Part shown: positions 52,636 through 63,239 of the stretch, piece by piece
How positions within the stretch are numbered: the stretch's first letter is position 1
Layout of the letters: each line of letters starts with the position of its first letter
From: Janthinobacterium rivuli
GTDB lineage: Bacteria > Pseudomonadota > Gammaproteobacteria > Burkholderiales > Burkholderiaceae_D
DNA: 64,000 nucleotides
Assembly (NCBI RefSeq): GCF_029690045.1
Contig: NZ_CP121464.1
Location: forward strand, 2,604,001 to 2,668,000
Direction of reading: 5' to 3'
Position numbers and translations under genes: made by a program
Notes under the pieces: generated by a model
The model's database searches: none
Told to the model about the DNA's origin: nothing
The model's input: only the letters and a program-made list of their open reading frames with translations

Positions 52636-54147
52636 TTATGCTTTGTTCATGCGCGTCAGGCGCATGTTGACCAGCGAAATCGCGGCCACGAGGAAGAAGA
52701 TCAGGGTCGAGATGGCGGCGGCCAGGCCAAAGTTCTGGCCGGAATCCTCGAACGCGATGCGGTAGGTATAGGACACGAGCAAGTCCGTCGTGCCGGCCGG
52801 CAAGGTTGTGTCGAGGAAATCGGGACGCCCGCCCGTCAGCAAGCTGATCAGTACGAAATTGTTGAAATTGAAACCCAGGCTGGCCACCATCAGCGGCGTG
52901 AGCGGCTTGATGATCAGGGGCAGGGTGATCTTGAAGAAATTCGTCAGCGGTCCCGCGCCGGCCAAGGCCGAGGCTTCGTACAGATCCGACGGAATCGCCT
53001 TGATCAAGCCCATGCACACCACCATCATGTAGGGGTAGCCGAGCCAGGTATTCACGATCAAAATCATGGCCTTGGCCAGGGTGGTATCCGAGAACCAGGC
53101 GGGTTTGATGCCGAACAGGGCGTCGAGCACGAGGTTGATTTCGCCAAAGTTATTATTGAACAAGCCCTTGAAGACCAGGATGGAAATGAAGCCCGGCACG
53201 GCGTACGGCAGGAACAGCAGGGTACGGTACAGGCCGCGGAAGCGCAGCGCATCCCAGTTCAGGAGCACGGCCAGCACCATGCCCAGGCCTGTCGTGGTGG
53301 CCACGCTGATCAGGGCGAAAACGATGGTCCACACGAAAATACGCAGGAAGGGGCCGCGGAACGCTTCGTCGGAGAAAATCTTCACGAAGTTGGCGAAGCC
53401 GACATTGACCTTGAAGCCTGGTTCCAGTTTCGTGCCGTCCGGCATTTCATAAAAGCCCGTCTTGAAGTTCGGTGTGACCAGTTCGCCCGTGGCGATTTTC
53501 TTCAGGGTCTTGTCCGGCAATTGCTTGTAGACGTGCGCGACAGGGCCGAATTCGCGCAAGCCCACCATGCGCAGCTCGATCTTGTTCGGCAGCACGAGGG
53601 TGAGCAGCTTGATATCCTTTTGCAGGGCGATGATGTCCTTGATGCCCAGCGGCGCGGCCAGCACGGGCGCCTGCACGGGATCGATCGGCGCCACTTCCAC
53701 GTTCAGGGGCACGGCGCGCTTCAGGGCTAGCGGCTGCGTCAGCAGCACTTCGCCCGTGTCCGGGCTTTCCAGGCGCAAACGGTATTCCTTGTTGTCGGCA
53801 TGCACGGTCATGGCATAGCCGGCGCTTTCCACCCGCTGCGTTTCGTCCAGCAAATATTGCGTGGCCCGTTCATAGGTGAGCAGGTTACGCGAACTGAAAT
53901 TGGTAAAGCCGATCGACACCGTGTACACCATCGGCAGCAGCACGAAGACGATCACCGCCGTGATGCCGGGAAACAGATAACGGTAGGCATAGGCGCGCGG
54001 CGACGTGAAGACGAACGTCGTCAGGGTCAGCAAGCCGAGGAAAACGGCGGCCAGCATGGTCTGGCCGGAAATGTACAACAGGAAGAGCAGATACAGACCC
54101 AGCGCCATGCTGATGGTCAATACCGTAGGGCCGATAAACTTGCGCAC
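52636..54147 (-). CDS. malF: Maltose/maltodextrin ABC transporter permease MalF
   Basis: 503 residues, close to E. coli MalF (514). Two or three N-terminal helices, the second hairpin near [20 protein letters not shown], then a large periplasmic loop (about residues 75-270, the P2 domain, with [20 protein letters not shown]) that contacts MalE, then the permease core with the EAA loop [20 protein letters not shown]. An 89-bp palindromic repeat lies in the 128-bp gap between malE and this gene, which probably lowers malF relative to malE expression. Confidence 0.95.
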   Translation of the reverse strand: MRKFIGPTVLTISMALGLYLLFLLYISGQTMLAAVFLGLLTLTTFVFTSPRAYAYRYLFPGITAVIVFVLLPMVYTVSIGFTNFSSRNLLTYERATQYLLDETQRVESAGYAMTVHADNKEYRLRLESPDTGEVLLTQPLALKRAVPLNVEVAPIDPVQAPVLAAPLGIKDIIALQKDIKLLTLVLPNKIELRMVGLREFGPVAHVYKQLPDKTLKKIATGELVTPNFKTGFYEMPDGTKLEPGFKVNVGFANFVKIFSDEAFRGPFLRIFVWTIVFALISVATTTGLGMVLAVLLNWDALRFRGLYRTLLFLPYAVPGFISILVFKGLFNNNFGEINLVLDALFGIKPAWFSDTTLAKAMILIVNTWLGYPYMMVVCMGLIKAIPSDLYEASALAGAGPLTNFFKITLPLIIKPLTPLMVASLGFNFNNFVLISLLTGGRPDFLDTTLPAGTTDLLVSYTYRIAFEDSGQNFGLAAAISTLIFFLVAAISLVNMRLTRMNKA

Positions 54148-54168
54148 GATGGATACCTGTAATGATAC

Positions 54169-54257
54169 GTAGGTCGGATTAGGCCCAAAGGGCCGTAATC
54201 CGACAACATTGTTGGCGGCACATGTCGGATTACGCGCTACACGCTAATCCGACCTAC
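54169..54257. repeat. 89-bp REP/BIME-like repeat, copy 2, between malE and malF
   Basis: Ends GTAGGTCGGATTAG and CTAATCCGACCTAC are perfect inverted repeats, with an internal pair GTAATCCGACA / TGTCGGATTAC. It shares the ends and internal pairs with the copy at 10898-10985. Transcribed, it folds into a long stem between the malE and malF cistrons. Confidence 0.9.
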
Positions 54258-54275
54258 GCTCAAACAAAATATGGC

Positions 54276-55496
54276 TTAATTGGCGGTCGTAATCCGCTTC
54301 GCCGCCGCATCCAGGCCATCCTTGGTCGTCTGGCGGCCTTGCGTGATGTTTTCCAGCGCCGATTGCATCGACGACCAGAAGCGGCCCATTTCCGGGTTGT
54401 TCGGCATTGGACGGCCAGCTTGCGCGCTTTCCATCGTTGCCTGGATGTTCGGATTGGCCTTCAATTCCGCGAACAGCACCTTGTTTGCTGGCGTGCCCAG
54501 CGGGACGTCGGCGTTGATGGTTTTCAGGCCATTGAGCTGCAGCATCTGGTTTTCCAGGAATTCCGTGGCCAGATCCTTGTTCGGGCTGGCCTTCGAAATC
54601 ATCGCGCCCAGCACGCCCACGAATGGGGTGGCCGTCTTGCCTGCCACGGTAGGGATCGTTGCCACGCCGAAGTTGATCTTCGACTTGCGCGCATTGTCCC
54701 ACGACCATGGGCCGTTGATCATCATGGCGATCTTGCCCTGGTTGAAGCCGGCTTCCATCTCGGCATAGCCGGCGCCCTTCGGCATGGCGCCGCTGTTGAT
54801 CAGGGTCATCAGCGCATTCACGCCCGCTTGCGAGCCGGCATTGTTGACACCCGTCTTGGCTGCATCGTAGCGGCCGTCGGACTTGACTTCAAACGGGAAG
54901 CCGCCGCCCGCGCCCAGCAATGGCCACGTGAAATAGGTGTTCGTGTAATCCCACAGGATGGCTTTCTTGCCTTGCGCGGAGAGTTTCTTGTCCAGTGCGG
55001 CGATTTCCTCGAAGGTTTTTGGCGGCGTCGGCACCAGGTCCTTGTTGTAGACGAGGGCGACGGCTTCGATGGAGATCGGGTAGCCCCAGGTCTTGCCGCT
55101 CACCGTAAAGGCGTTCCAGGCCAGTGGCAGAATGGCGGCGCGCGCTTCCTTGCTTGGCGTCAATGGTTGCAGCAAGCCGGCGTCGATCCAGGTGCCGATG
55201 CGGTCATGCGGCCAGATCCAGATGTCCGGACCCTTGCCGGCGGCGGCCGCCTGCTGGAATTTGTTTGGCGCATCTTCCGGATGCTCGACGACGACCTTGA
55301 TGCCCGTCTTCTTGGTGAATTCTTCGCCGACCTTGGCCAGACCCTTGTAGCCTTTGTCGCCATTGATCCAGATCAGCAGGGTGCCTGCTTCGGCCGCGTG
55401 CGCCATGCTGACGGCGGCCAGGTTGCCGATGCCGGCCAGGGCGGCGGCGATCAGGGTGGTTTTGATGAAGCTGCGTTTCGGGTGCGTGAAGGACAT
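54276..55496 (-). CDS. malE: Periplasmic maltose/maltodextrin-binding protein MalE
   Basis: 406 residues. A 35-residue signal peptide ([20 protein letters not shown], then AHAAE) precedes [20 protein letters not shown], the exact MalE start block (E. coli [19 protein letters not shown]). [40 protein letters not shown] and [20 protein letters not shown] are other conserved blocks with the sugar-binding tryptophans. It captures maltodextrin for MalFGK2. It lies 109 bp after malK and 128 bp before malF. Confidence 0.96.
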   Translation of the reverse strand: MSFTHPKRSFIKTTLIAAALAGIGNLAAVSMAHAAEAGTLLIWINGDKGYKGLAKVGEEFTKKTGIKVVVEHPEDAPNKFQQAAAAGKGPDIWIWPHDRIGTWIDAGLLQPLTPSKEARAAILPLAWNAFTVSGKTWGYPISIEAVALVYNKDLVPTPPKTFEEIAALDKKLSAQGKKAILWDYTNTYFTWPLLGAGGGFPFEVKSDGRYDAAKTGVNNAGSQAGVNALMTLINSGAMPKGAGYAEMEAGFNQGKIAMMINGPWSWDNARKSKINFGVATIPTVAGKTATPFVGVLGAMISKASPNKDLATEFLENQMLQLNGLKTINADVPLGTPANKVLFAELKANPNIQATMESAQAGRPMPNNPEMGRFWSSMQSALENITQGRQTTKDGLDAAAKRITTAN

Positions 55497-55605
55497 GTCA
55501 ATCTCCAGTGTCTTTTTTTATGCTAAGTTTATGTTGAGTATCAAGGCTGAAACGATGCAACCAGGCCAGGCGGCGCCTGTAGCGCCTGGCCCTTAAAGCC
55601 GGGTG

Positions 55606-56691
<1,086 letters not shown>

Positions 56692-56775
56692 GTCGTCCTC
56701 ATCATCTCAATTTGGCCCCGCTGATGCGCGGGGCTCGTTATTGTAATTGGCGGCATGGCCGCCAAAGCCTGCGAT

Positions 56776-58413
56776 TTACGCCAGGGTGCCGAACCAGCCG
56801 CCATGCGCGGGCAGGGTGATCTGCTGGCCATTTTTATTACCTGGCAAGCCGTGACCGGCCAGGTCGGCCGCCGGCGCCGCGTCTGGCCAGGCGAAGGTGA
56901 CGGCTTGCGTGCCCAGGTTGAAGGCAGCCAGGACCGATGGTTGGCCGGGCAGGTCGCGGCGCAGGGCCAGCACGGGTTCCGGTGCATCGAAGAAACTGAT
57001 GTCGCCGCGCAGCAATTGCGGCAGGGTGCGGCGCCAGGCGAGGATGTTCTGCGCAAAGCGCAGCGCCGAGCCGCTATCGTGTTCTTCGACGTCAGCGGCG
57101 CGCGCCAGGTGTTCCGGCGGCACGGGCAGCCATGGTTTTGCCGAACTGAAGCCGCCGTGCGGCGCGTCAGATACCCATGGCATTGGCGTGCGGCAGCCGT
57201 CGCGGCCCTTGAACTGGGGCCAGAACGGGATGCCGTACGGGTCTTGCAGCGCCTCGAAAGGAATGTCCGCTTCCGTCAGAGCCAGCTCGTCGCCCTGGTA
57301 CAGGCACGGCGTGCCTTTCAGCGCGGCCTGCACGGCCAGCACGACCTTGGCCAGCGACGGCGACGGGTTTTCGCCGCCCCAGCGCGTCATGACGCGCACG
57401 CTATCGTGGTTACCCACGGACCAGGAAGCCCAGCCGTCGGCCACTTGCGCTTCGAACTCTTCCACTTGCTTGCGGATGTGCGCGGCGGAAAACTCCGCCG
57501 TCAGCAAGTTGAAGCTGTAGGCCATGTGCAGCTTGTCGGCGCCCGTGTAGGCGGCCATGGTGGCCAGCGCATTGTCGTCGCCCACTTCGCCGATGGAAAT
57601 GGCCTGGTATTCATCGAGCACGGCGCGCACGCGTTGCAGGTAGGCGATGTTTTCCGGCTGCGTCTTGTCGTACACGTGCGCTTGCATGCCATACGGGTTG
57701 ATGGCCGATACGCTGCTGGCATCGCGTTGCGCGGCTGGCGGATTGTCGCGCAGCAATTGATCGTGATACGGGAAGTTGCAGGAATCGAAGCGGAAACCGT
57801 CGACGCCGCGTTCCAGCCAGAAACGCAGATTGTCCAGCTGCGCTTGCTGCACGGCCGGATTGTGGAAGTTCAGGTCGGGCTGGCTGACGAGGAAATCATG
57901 CAGGTAATACTGGCCGCGGCGCGGCTCCCATTGCCAGGCCGAACCGCCGAACACGGACAGCCAGTTGTTCGGCGCCGTGCCGTCCGGTTTCTGGTCGGCC
58001 CAGACATACCAGTCGGCCTTGGGATTGTCGCGGCTGGAGCGGCTTTCCACGAACCATGGGTGGACGTCGGACGAGTGCGACAGCACCTGGTCGATCATTA
58101 CTTTCAAGCCCAGTTCATGGGCGCGTGCCACCAGGCGGTCGAAGTCGGCCAAAGTACCAAACATGGGATCGACGTCGCAGAAATCGGCCACGTCATAGCC
58201 GAAGTCTTTCATCGGCGACGTGAAGAAGGGCGAGATCCACACGATGTCGGCGCCCAGGGCGGCGATGTATGCGAGCTTGGAGGTAATGCCGGGCAAGTCG
58301 CCGATGCCGTCGCCATTGCTGTCGAGGAAGCTGCGTGGATACACTTGGTAGATGACGGCGCTGCGCCACCAGTCGGCGGGCAGGTGGGCGAGATTGTTCT
58401 GGATGGTCGGCAT
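56776..58413 (-). CDS. Cytoplasmic GH13 alpha-glucosidase
   Basis: 545 residues of the oligo-1,6-glucosidase/maltase group. WWRSAVIYQVYPRSFLDSNG and DGIGDLPGITSKLAYIAALG open the barrel; VMIDQVLSHSSDVHPWFVES, GVDGFRFDSCNFPYHD (nucleophile), AISIGEVGDD (acid/base) and SWSVGNHDSVRV carry the catalytic residues. No signal peptide, so it hydrolyses maltodextrins after import. As the first gene of the mal operon it is directly behind the promoter with two CAAAGCGCTTTG sites. Betaproteobacterial AglA proteins are of this type; the linkage specificity (alpha-1,4) is inferred from context. Confidence 0.92.
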   Translation of the reverse strand: MPTIQNNLAHLPADWWRSAVIYQVYPRSFLDSNGDGIGDLPGITSKLAYIAALGADIVWISPFFTSPMKDFGYDVADFCDVDPMFGTLADFDRLVARAHELGLKVMIDQVLSHSSDVHPWFVESRSSRDNPKADWYVWADQKPDGTAPNNWLSVFGGSAWQWEPRRGQYYLHDFLVSQPDLNFHNPAVQQAQLDNLRFWLERGVDGFRFDSCNFPYHDQLLRDNPPAAQRDASSVSAINPYGMQAHVYDKTQPENIAYLQRVRAVLDEYQAISIGEVGDDNALATMAAYTGADKLHMAYSFNLLTAEFSAAHIRKQVEEFEAQVADGWASWSVGNHDSVRVMTRWGGENPSPSLAKVVLAVQAALKGTPCLYQGDELALTEADIPFEALQDPYGIPFWPQFKGRDGCRTPMPWVSDAPHGGFSSAKPWLPVPPEHLARAADVEEHDSGSALRFAQNILAWRRTLPQLLRGDISFFDAPEPVLALRRDLPGQPSVLAAFNLGTQAVTFAWPDAAPAADLAGHGLPGNKNGQQITLPAHGGWFGTLA

Positions 58414-58496
58414 GAATGATTTCTTAAAAGTTGCCTGTAGCCTTGGCTATCAGGGCGGCGCTGCTGGTTGGTAGGCGAACGTCTTATTTTAAAATT

Positions 58497-58549
58497 CAAA
58501 GCGCTTTGGGTATGAAATGAGTATAGTTCAAAGCGCTTTGAAAAGTAAA
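58497..58549 (-). promoter_or_regulatory. mal operon promoter with two LacI-type operators
   Basis: Read on the minus strand: -35 TTTACT (58549-58544), 18-bp spacer, -10 TATACT (58525-58520). One perfect CAAAGCGCTTTG palindrome (58529-58540) fills the spacer and a second (58497-58508) lies 32 bp downstream, past the likely start of transcription. The same promoter/operator block occurs before lamB, so the nearby LacI-type protein should repress both. Confidence 0.88.
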
Positions 58550-58645
58550 GCGATACACGCGCCAGACATACGATTTTTTTATGAGGGTGATTCAGGAGGG
58601 CAAAACAGAGCGGAAGAGGGCGTTTTACGAAACCCCAAGCGGAGG

Positions 58646-58676
58646 CTGGGGTCGGACCCTGAGGGTCCGACCCCAG
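58646..58676. repeat. 31-bp near-perfect palindrome between mal operon and its regulator gene
   Basis: CTGGGGTCGGACCCT (58646-58660) and AGGGTCCGACCCCAG (58662-58676) are perfect 15-bp inverted arms around one base. No T-tract follows on either strand. Similar GGGGTC(G/A)GACCC palindromes are, from memory, a common intergenic repeat in Oxalobacteraceae. Confidence 0.75.
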
Positions 58677-58696
58677 TAGTTTGCTCTAGGGGTAAA

Positions 58697-59710
58697 TCAG
58701 GCGCGTATTACCGGTCCCGCCGACTCCCCCGGCAACAGTTCGCACGGCCACAGTTCCTGCAGGTCGGTGACGGGCGTGCCGTCCATCAGGGCCAGCAGCA
58801 TATGGATCATCTTCGCACCGGCGCCGCGCGGGTCGGGCTGGACGACGGTGGTGACGTTGTGGCCGGCCAGGGAATCTTCCATCACGCCCCAGACAATCAG
58901 CGACATCTCGCTGCCGATGGCGATGCCCGCGTCGAGCAGGGCGCGCACGGCGCCCACGCCCGACATGTGATTGTCGACGATGACGGCAGTGGGACGGGGC
59001 GAGCGGGCCAGCAGGCGCTGCATGGCCTGGTAGCCGGCGCGGCGGTCATGGGCGTTGTCGACCAGGTTGTCCGGGTCGACGGGCAGTCCGCCCGCCTGCA
59101 TGGCGTGCTGGAAACTGTCGACGCGCTGGCGCACGAAGTTCAGGTCCGGCGTGGCGCTGATGAGGCCAATGCGCTGGTGGCCCAGCTGCGCCAGGCGCTC
59201 GACGGCCAGGCGCATGCCGGCCTCGTTGTCATAGTCGAACCACGCGTGCGGCTGGTTCAGCTGCGTGCGGCCGTGCGCGACAAACGGCATGCCCTGTTGC
59301 GCCAGGTAGGCGATGCGCTCGTCGAACGGCTTTGTACGGCCGACGATCAGGCCATCGATGCGGCGGCCCTTGACCATGCGTTCATACGTGTGGAATTCAT
59401 TGGTGGCGGAAGCGGGCGCGATCATCATGTCCATCTGCTGCGCTTCCAGCGCTTCCGACATGCCGCCGACGATCTCGATGAACATGGGGTCGGCCAGGTC
59501 GTTCGGCATCAGCGGGTAGATGATGCCGACGATATTCGTGCGCCCGACGGCCAGACTGCGCGCCATGGGATTGGGACGGTAGCCAGCCGCCTGCGCGGCG
59601 GCCAGCACCCGCTCGCGAGTGCGTTCGCTTACTTCAGGATAGCCGTTCAAGGCGCGGCTGACGGTGGTTTCGGATATTCCTAGCGTTTTGGCGAGATTTT
59701 TGAGGTTCAT
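58697..59710 (-). CDS. LacI-family regulator of the maltose genes
   Basis: 337 residues. The N-terminal helix-turn-helix and hinge are canonical (NLAKTLGISETTVSRALNGY; ARSLAVGRTNIVGIIYPL), followed by a periplasmic-binding-protein-like ligand domain (GRRIDGLIVGRTKPFDERIA; QLGHQRIGLISATPDLNFVR; WPCELLPGESAGPVI at the end). It lies between its two presumed target promoters: 148 bp beyond its end is the mal operon promoter, and lamB is upstream. Maltose or a maltodextrin is the likely inducer. No CAAAGCGCTTTG site is found before its own start, so strong autoregulation is not expected. Confidence 0.9.
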   Translation of the reverse strand: MNLKNLAKTLGISETTVSRALNGYPEVSERTRERVLAAAQAAGYRPNPMARSLAVGRTNIVGIIYPLMPNDLADPMFIEIVGGMSEALEAQQMDMMIAPASATNEFHTYERMVKGRRIDGLIVGRTKPFDERIAYLAQQGMPFVAHGRTQLNQPHAWFDYDNEAGMRLAVERLAQLGHQRIGLISATPDLNFVRQRVDSFQHAMQAGGLPVDPDNLVDNAHDRRAGYQAMQRLLARSPRPTAVIVDNHMSGVGAVRALLDAGIAIGSEMSLIVWGVMEDSLAGHNVTTVVQPDPRGAGAKMIHMLLALMDGTPVTDLQELWPCELLPGESAGPVIRA

Positions 59711-60026
59711 GGATGCTGCAGTCGGGGTCTATCCAGGGTGGGTCGGGAGCGTTGCGGCGCGATAAAGGGTAGTTTATCTGATAAATGCCGGATTGATCAG
59801 GGGTATGGCAAGCGGCGGCGGCGCGCAAAAAAATACGCGGGCAAACCCAGGGGCGCCCGCGCTAAAAGAGGATACTGCTGAATCACTACATTGAAGCTGC
59901 CGGCCATCGCGTGCAGCGGCGAAATGGTGGGTCCGGTTAAAGCATGCCCCCAGGAAGGCGGGCGGTGCTGCTGCCAGTGGCTGGCGCCTTGCGGCATCAG
60001 CCAGTGTTGGATGCCTCTGATTAATA

Positions 60027-60130
60027 AAGAGCGTCTGATAAAACGTTCAGGGCAAGGCGCACGGTCGCAGACAGTACGCTAGTACGGCAAGACCGTGCAA
60101 CGCCGCCATGGACGTTTTTCAGATGCTCTT
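60027..60130. repeat. 104-bp palindromic repeat at the lamB 3' end
   Basis: The ends AAGAGCGTCTGATAAAACGT (60027-60046) and ACGTTTTTCAGATGCTCTT (60112-60130) are imperfect inverted repeats; inside, GCACGGTC (60059-60066) and GACCGTGC (60091-60098) form a second stem. The element reaches into the lamB stop codon. The rest of the 418-bp gap (59711-60026) holds the regulator promoter and nothing else I can identify. Confidence 0.75.
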
Positions 60131-61349
60131 ACCACCACGACTCGACCTGGAAACCAACCGAGCTGCCGTTGGTCTTGCCACCAAACACGCCCGTCGACGA
60201 CAGCGCCGATTCCGCGGCCGCGGCCGACTGGGCTGCCTTGTTCCATTTGGCGTAGGTGTAGAAGGCGCGCAGCACGGGGCGCGACCAGAAGCTGTTGCCG
60301 GCCGACAGTTGCGGCGCGAAGGTCAGCTTGGTCAGGTTGCGGCTTTCGCCGCCTTCCGGCTTGACGATGTCGTGGCCCAGTTCCACGGCCAGGCTGTAGT
60401 TGTCCGTGAAGTGGTAGACGGGGCGCGCGCCGATCGACGTCCACTTGCTGCTCACGCCTGCCGTTTCCTTGTCTTCATAGACGAAGGTGCCCATGCCCGA
60501 CCAGGCGCCTTTGGGCTGGATCATGATCTGTTCCGTCAGACGCACGACCTTGTCATCCTTGCCGGCGCCCAGGCTGAAGCCGCCCGTGTTGGCGGCGCTG
60601 CCTTTGCCGTACTGCAATGCCACTTTGTTGAAGCCGCCCAGCAGATTGCCTTGCGTATGCATGATGGTCAGCAAGTGGCCGCTGGCGATGGGGGCCGCGC
60701 CTTGCGCGTTGCGTTTCTGGTTGAATTGCAAGCCCAGGGTCAGTTCGCCGTCCGGGTTGACCTTGATGCCGGAGAAGCGCAGGTCGTGGGACAGGCCCAT
60801 GCGATTGCTGTCGCCGTCGTCGGCCGTGCGCACGATGGCGTAGGCCAGCTTGGCGGCGCCCAGGTCGATGTTTTCCAGGCCGGCGCCAGGGCCGCTGTTA
60901 TTCCAGAAGTAGTAATCGGTGATGTGCACGTCCTGGCGGTCGTAGTAGCGCTTGCCGACCCAGGCGCGCGCTTCGGCGAAGGCGCCCGTGCCGATCTTGT
61001 CGGCGACGACGTTCATTTCGCGCCACGACGGGTCCGATTGTTCCCAGTCCTGGTTCTGGTTGACGGAGAAGGCCACCAGGGTATTGATGCGGAAAGTGGT
61101 GCCGTTGGCCGCCTTGAAGGCTTCGCCGCCGAATTTCAGCTCGCCGTAGGTTTCGCACTCATTGCCCAGGCGATACTTGGACGAGGCGCCGGCCAGGCCG
61201 AAACACGCTTCCTTGCCGCCTTCGCTGCTGGTGCCGAAGCCCGAGCGGATGTAGCCGCCGAAATCGATCGGCAGGGCGGCCTGGGCGGCCGAAGCGCTCA
61301 AGGCCAACGCCACGGCGGCAGGCAAAGTTTTCAAGAAATGTTTGTTCAT
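60129..61349 (-). CDS. lamB: Maltoporin LamB
   Basis: 406 residues. After the signal peptide (KTLPAAVALALSASAAQAAL) comes the exact maltoporin start IDFGGYIRSGFGTSSEGGKE and two cysteines (ACFGLAG, GNECETY) that form the family's disulfide. The 18-strand barrel ends with SSVGFQVESWW, the terminal aromatic needed for assembly. It lets maltodextrins through the outer membrane. The ATG at 61349 has TGGAGACGCA upstream; a longer frame to 61406 runs into an operator. It is transcribed alone from a promoter with three CAAAGCGCTTTG-type sites. Confidence 0.95.
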   Translation of the reverse strand: MNKHFLKTLPAAVALALSASAAQAALPIDFGGYIRSGFGTSSEGGKEACFGLAGASSKYRLGNECETYGELKFGGEAFKAANGTTFRINTLVAFSVNQNQDWEQSDPSWREMNVVADKIGTGAFAEARAWVGKRYYDRQDVHITDYYFWNNSGPGAGLENIDLGAAKLAYAIVRTADDGDSNRMGLSHDLRFSGIKVNPDGELTLGLQFNQKRNAQGAAPIASGHLLTIMHTQGNLLGGFNKVALQYGKGSAANTGGFSLGAGKDDKVVRLTEQIMIQPKGAWSGMGTFVYEDKETAGVSSKWTSIGARPVYHFTDNYSLAVELGHDIVKPEGGESRNLTKLTFAPQLSAGNSFWSRPVLRAFYTYAKWNKAAQSAAAAESALSSTGVFGGKTNGSSVGFQVESWW

Positions 61350-61403
61350 TGCGTCTCCAGTGTTTTTATAGGTGTGGGATCGGTGCGCATAACTTCGCAC
61401 AAC

Positions 61404-61466
61404 CAAAGCGCTTTAGTTATGTTTCAAAGCGCTTTGAGTATAGTTCAAAGCGCTTTGATCAGTAAA
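61404..61466 (-). promoter_or_regulatory. lamB promoter with three helically phased LacI-type operators
   Basis: Minus strand: -35 TTTACT (61466-61461), 18-bp spacer, -10 TATACT (61442-61437). Operators: 61446-61457 (perfect CAAAGCGCTTTG, in the spacer), 61425-61436 (perfect) and 61404-61415 (one mismatch). They are exactly 21 bp apart, two turns each. Confidence 0.9.
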
Positions 61467-61567
61467 CTAGTTTTATTCCTTGAAACTTTTGAGGTGTTGC
61501 GGAGAAACATCAGGGGAGGAAGGGCGGCACGTTTGCCGCCCGGTCTTGCAGGGGCGAAGCTAGCGGC

Positions 61568-63124
61568 TCAGTTTGTCGTCTTGCTGGCGGGCGCGGTGGC
61601 AATAGGTTCGGTAGCACCGGCCGGATGACGCAGGAATGTCAGGATCAGCAGTGCCGACGCCGTCGTGATGCTGGCCAGCACATACAGCAAATGGCGGAAG
61701 GCCGTGCCGTACGCTTGCGCCAGTTCGCCGGCGCCGGCCTGCGGCAACAGGGTAGCTGTATGGCGCAGCTCGCCCAGCGCCAGGAAGGGGCCGGCGTACG
61801 CCGCCTCGTGCGCGCCGACGCCGGCACCGCCCAGCGCCGCGACGGTGAACGTGCCCAGCAGCGCGCTGACGATGGCCAGCGCCAGGCCTTCGCCCGCCAC
61901 GCGCGTCGTATTGAAGATGCCGGCCGCCATGCCGGCCCGCTCGACGGGGACGACGCTGATGGCCAGGCCATCCATCAAACCCCACGGCAGGCTGATGCCG
62001 CAGCCGATCAGCAGCAACGGCCCGATCAAGGTGGCGGGCGGCTGGCCCGGCGCGCAGGTCGATAGCCACAGCAAGCCGCCCGCCGCCAGCAGCAGGCCGC
62101 TGGCGCAAATGTGCGCGGCGGCGATGCGTTGCGCCGCCATGCCGGCCAGTACCGGCAGCACCAGCATGGGCGCGGACAGGGCGATCATCATGCGTCCCGC
62201 CTCCAGCGCACTGTAGCCTTCGATGCCGATGAAGCGGGCCGGCAGCAGCACCAGCAGCACGACGAAGGAAAACGCGGGCGCGGCGGCCAGCAGTTGCACG
62301 CCGGCAAAGGCGGGCAGGCGGAACAGGGGCAAGTCCAGCATGGGCCGCGCCGCGCGCCGCTCCACGCGGATGAAAACGGCCAGCAGCAAGGCCGCGCCAC
62401 CGAGCAGCGCCAGGCTGGCGGCACTGCCCCAGCCACTGTCAGGCGCCTGCAGCAAGCCATAGGTAAACAGGGACAGCGCACCGGTAAACGTCAGGGCGCC
62501 GGGCCAGTCGACGCCTTGCGCTTGCGGGTCGCGCGATTCGCGCATGGCGCGCGCGGCGGCCAGCAGGGCGGCCAGGCCGGCCGCGGCCGTAGCGATAAAA
62601 ATGGCGCGCCAGCCCGTGTGCGTGATCAAGGTGCCAGCCAGGAAGGGGCCGAAGGCCAGGCCCACGCCGAAGGCCGTGCCGATCAGGCTGAAGGCGCGCG
62701 CGCGGGCAGCGCCGTCGAATTCCTGCGCCAGGGCCGCCAGTCCGCTCGACAGTGCCATGGCGCAACCCAGGCCCTGGACGGCGCGCAGCACGTCGAGCCA
62801 CACAATGCCGGGCGCGGCCGCCAGCGCCAGCGCGGCGGCGGAAAACACGGCCATGCCCAGCAAGAATAGGCGCTTGCGGCCATAGCGGTCGGCCAGCGCG
62901 CCGGCCACCATCAGGCAGCCGCCAAAGCTGAGCATGAAGGCATTCGTGATCCACGCCAGCGCCAGCGGCGTGCCGTGCAGGTCGGCGGCGATGGCGGGAA
63001 TGGCGATGGCCGGTCCCGTAAAACTGAGCGGCATGCATAGCGCAGCCAGGCTGACGGCGGCCAGCACCAGCGTGCGGCGTGCTGCCGCTGGTTCCGGGGC
63101 TTGCGCGGAAAGATTCGTATCCAT
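61568..63124 (-). CDS. MFS transporter, DHA2-like (14 TM), drug efflux type
   Basis: 518 residues with about 14 hydrophobic helices. Motif A appears as GALADRYGRKRLFLLGMAVF, and motif C-like glycines in GTAFGVGLAFGPFLAGTLI. This is the EmrB/QacA style of proton-driven exporter. The ATG at 63124 (MDTNLSAQAPEP) has CAGGAAT upstream; an earlier in-frame ATG at 63175 overlaps the LysR operator. It is divergent from a LysR gene 116 bp away, a typical regulator-pump pair. The substrate is unknown. Confidence 0.87.
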   Translation of the reverse strand: MDTNLSAQAPEPAAARRTLVLAAVSLAALCMPLSFTGPAIAIPAIAADLHGTPLALAWITNAFMLSFGGCLMVAGALADRYGRKRLFLLGMAVFSAAALALAAAPGIVWLDVLRAVQGLGCAMALSSGLAALAQEFDGAARARAFSLIGTAFGVGLAFGPFLAGTLITHTGWRAIFIATAAAGLAALLAAARAMRESRDPQAQGVDWPGALTFTGALSLFTYGLLQAPDSGWGSAASLALLGGAALLLAVFIRVERRAARPMLDLPLFRLPAFAGVQLLAAAPAFSFVVLLVLLPARFIGIEGYSALEAGRMMIALSAPMLVLPVLAGMAAQRIAAAHICASGLLLAAGGLLWLSTCAPGQPPATLIGPLLLIGCGISLPWGLMDGLAISVVPVERAGMAAGIFNTTRVAGEGLALAIVSALLGTFTVAALGGAGVGAHEAAYAGPFLALGELRHTATLLPQAGAGELAQAYGTAFRHLLYVLASITTASALLILTFLRHPAGATEPIATAPASKTTN

Positions 63125-63130
63125 AGGGAT

Positions 63131-63198
63131 GATTCCTGAAAGAGGGAATCTGATGATAATATGGACGCAATCCATGAAAAAGTGGCTGAAAATCCACT
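63131..63198. promoter_or_regulatory. LysR-type operator region with three dyads
   Basis: Three inverted repeats lie in the 115-bp gap: GATTCC/GGAATC (63131-63150), ATGGACGCAATCCAT (63161-63175, fitting the LysR box T-N11-A), and AGTGG/CCACT (63181-63198). They fit control of the MFS gene and autoregulation by the divergent LysR protein. Confidence 0.55.
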
Positions 63199-63239
63199 CA
63201 TAGAGGACAAATATTCCTTAATCAAGATGGCGAGACGGC

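Noticed and set aside
56755..58419. 554-codon plus-strand frame opposite the alpha-glucosidase
   Set aside because: The real GH13 motifs lie on the minus strand; this frame has none.
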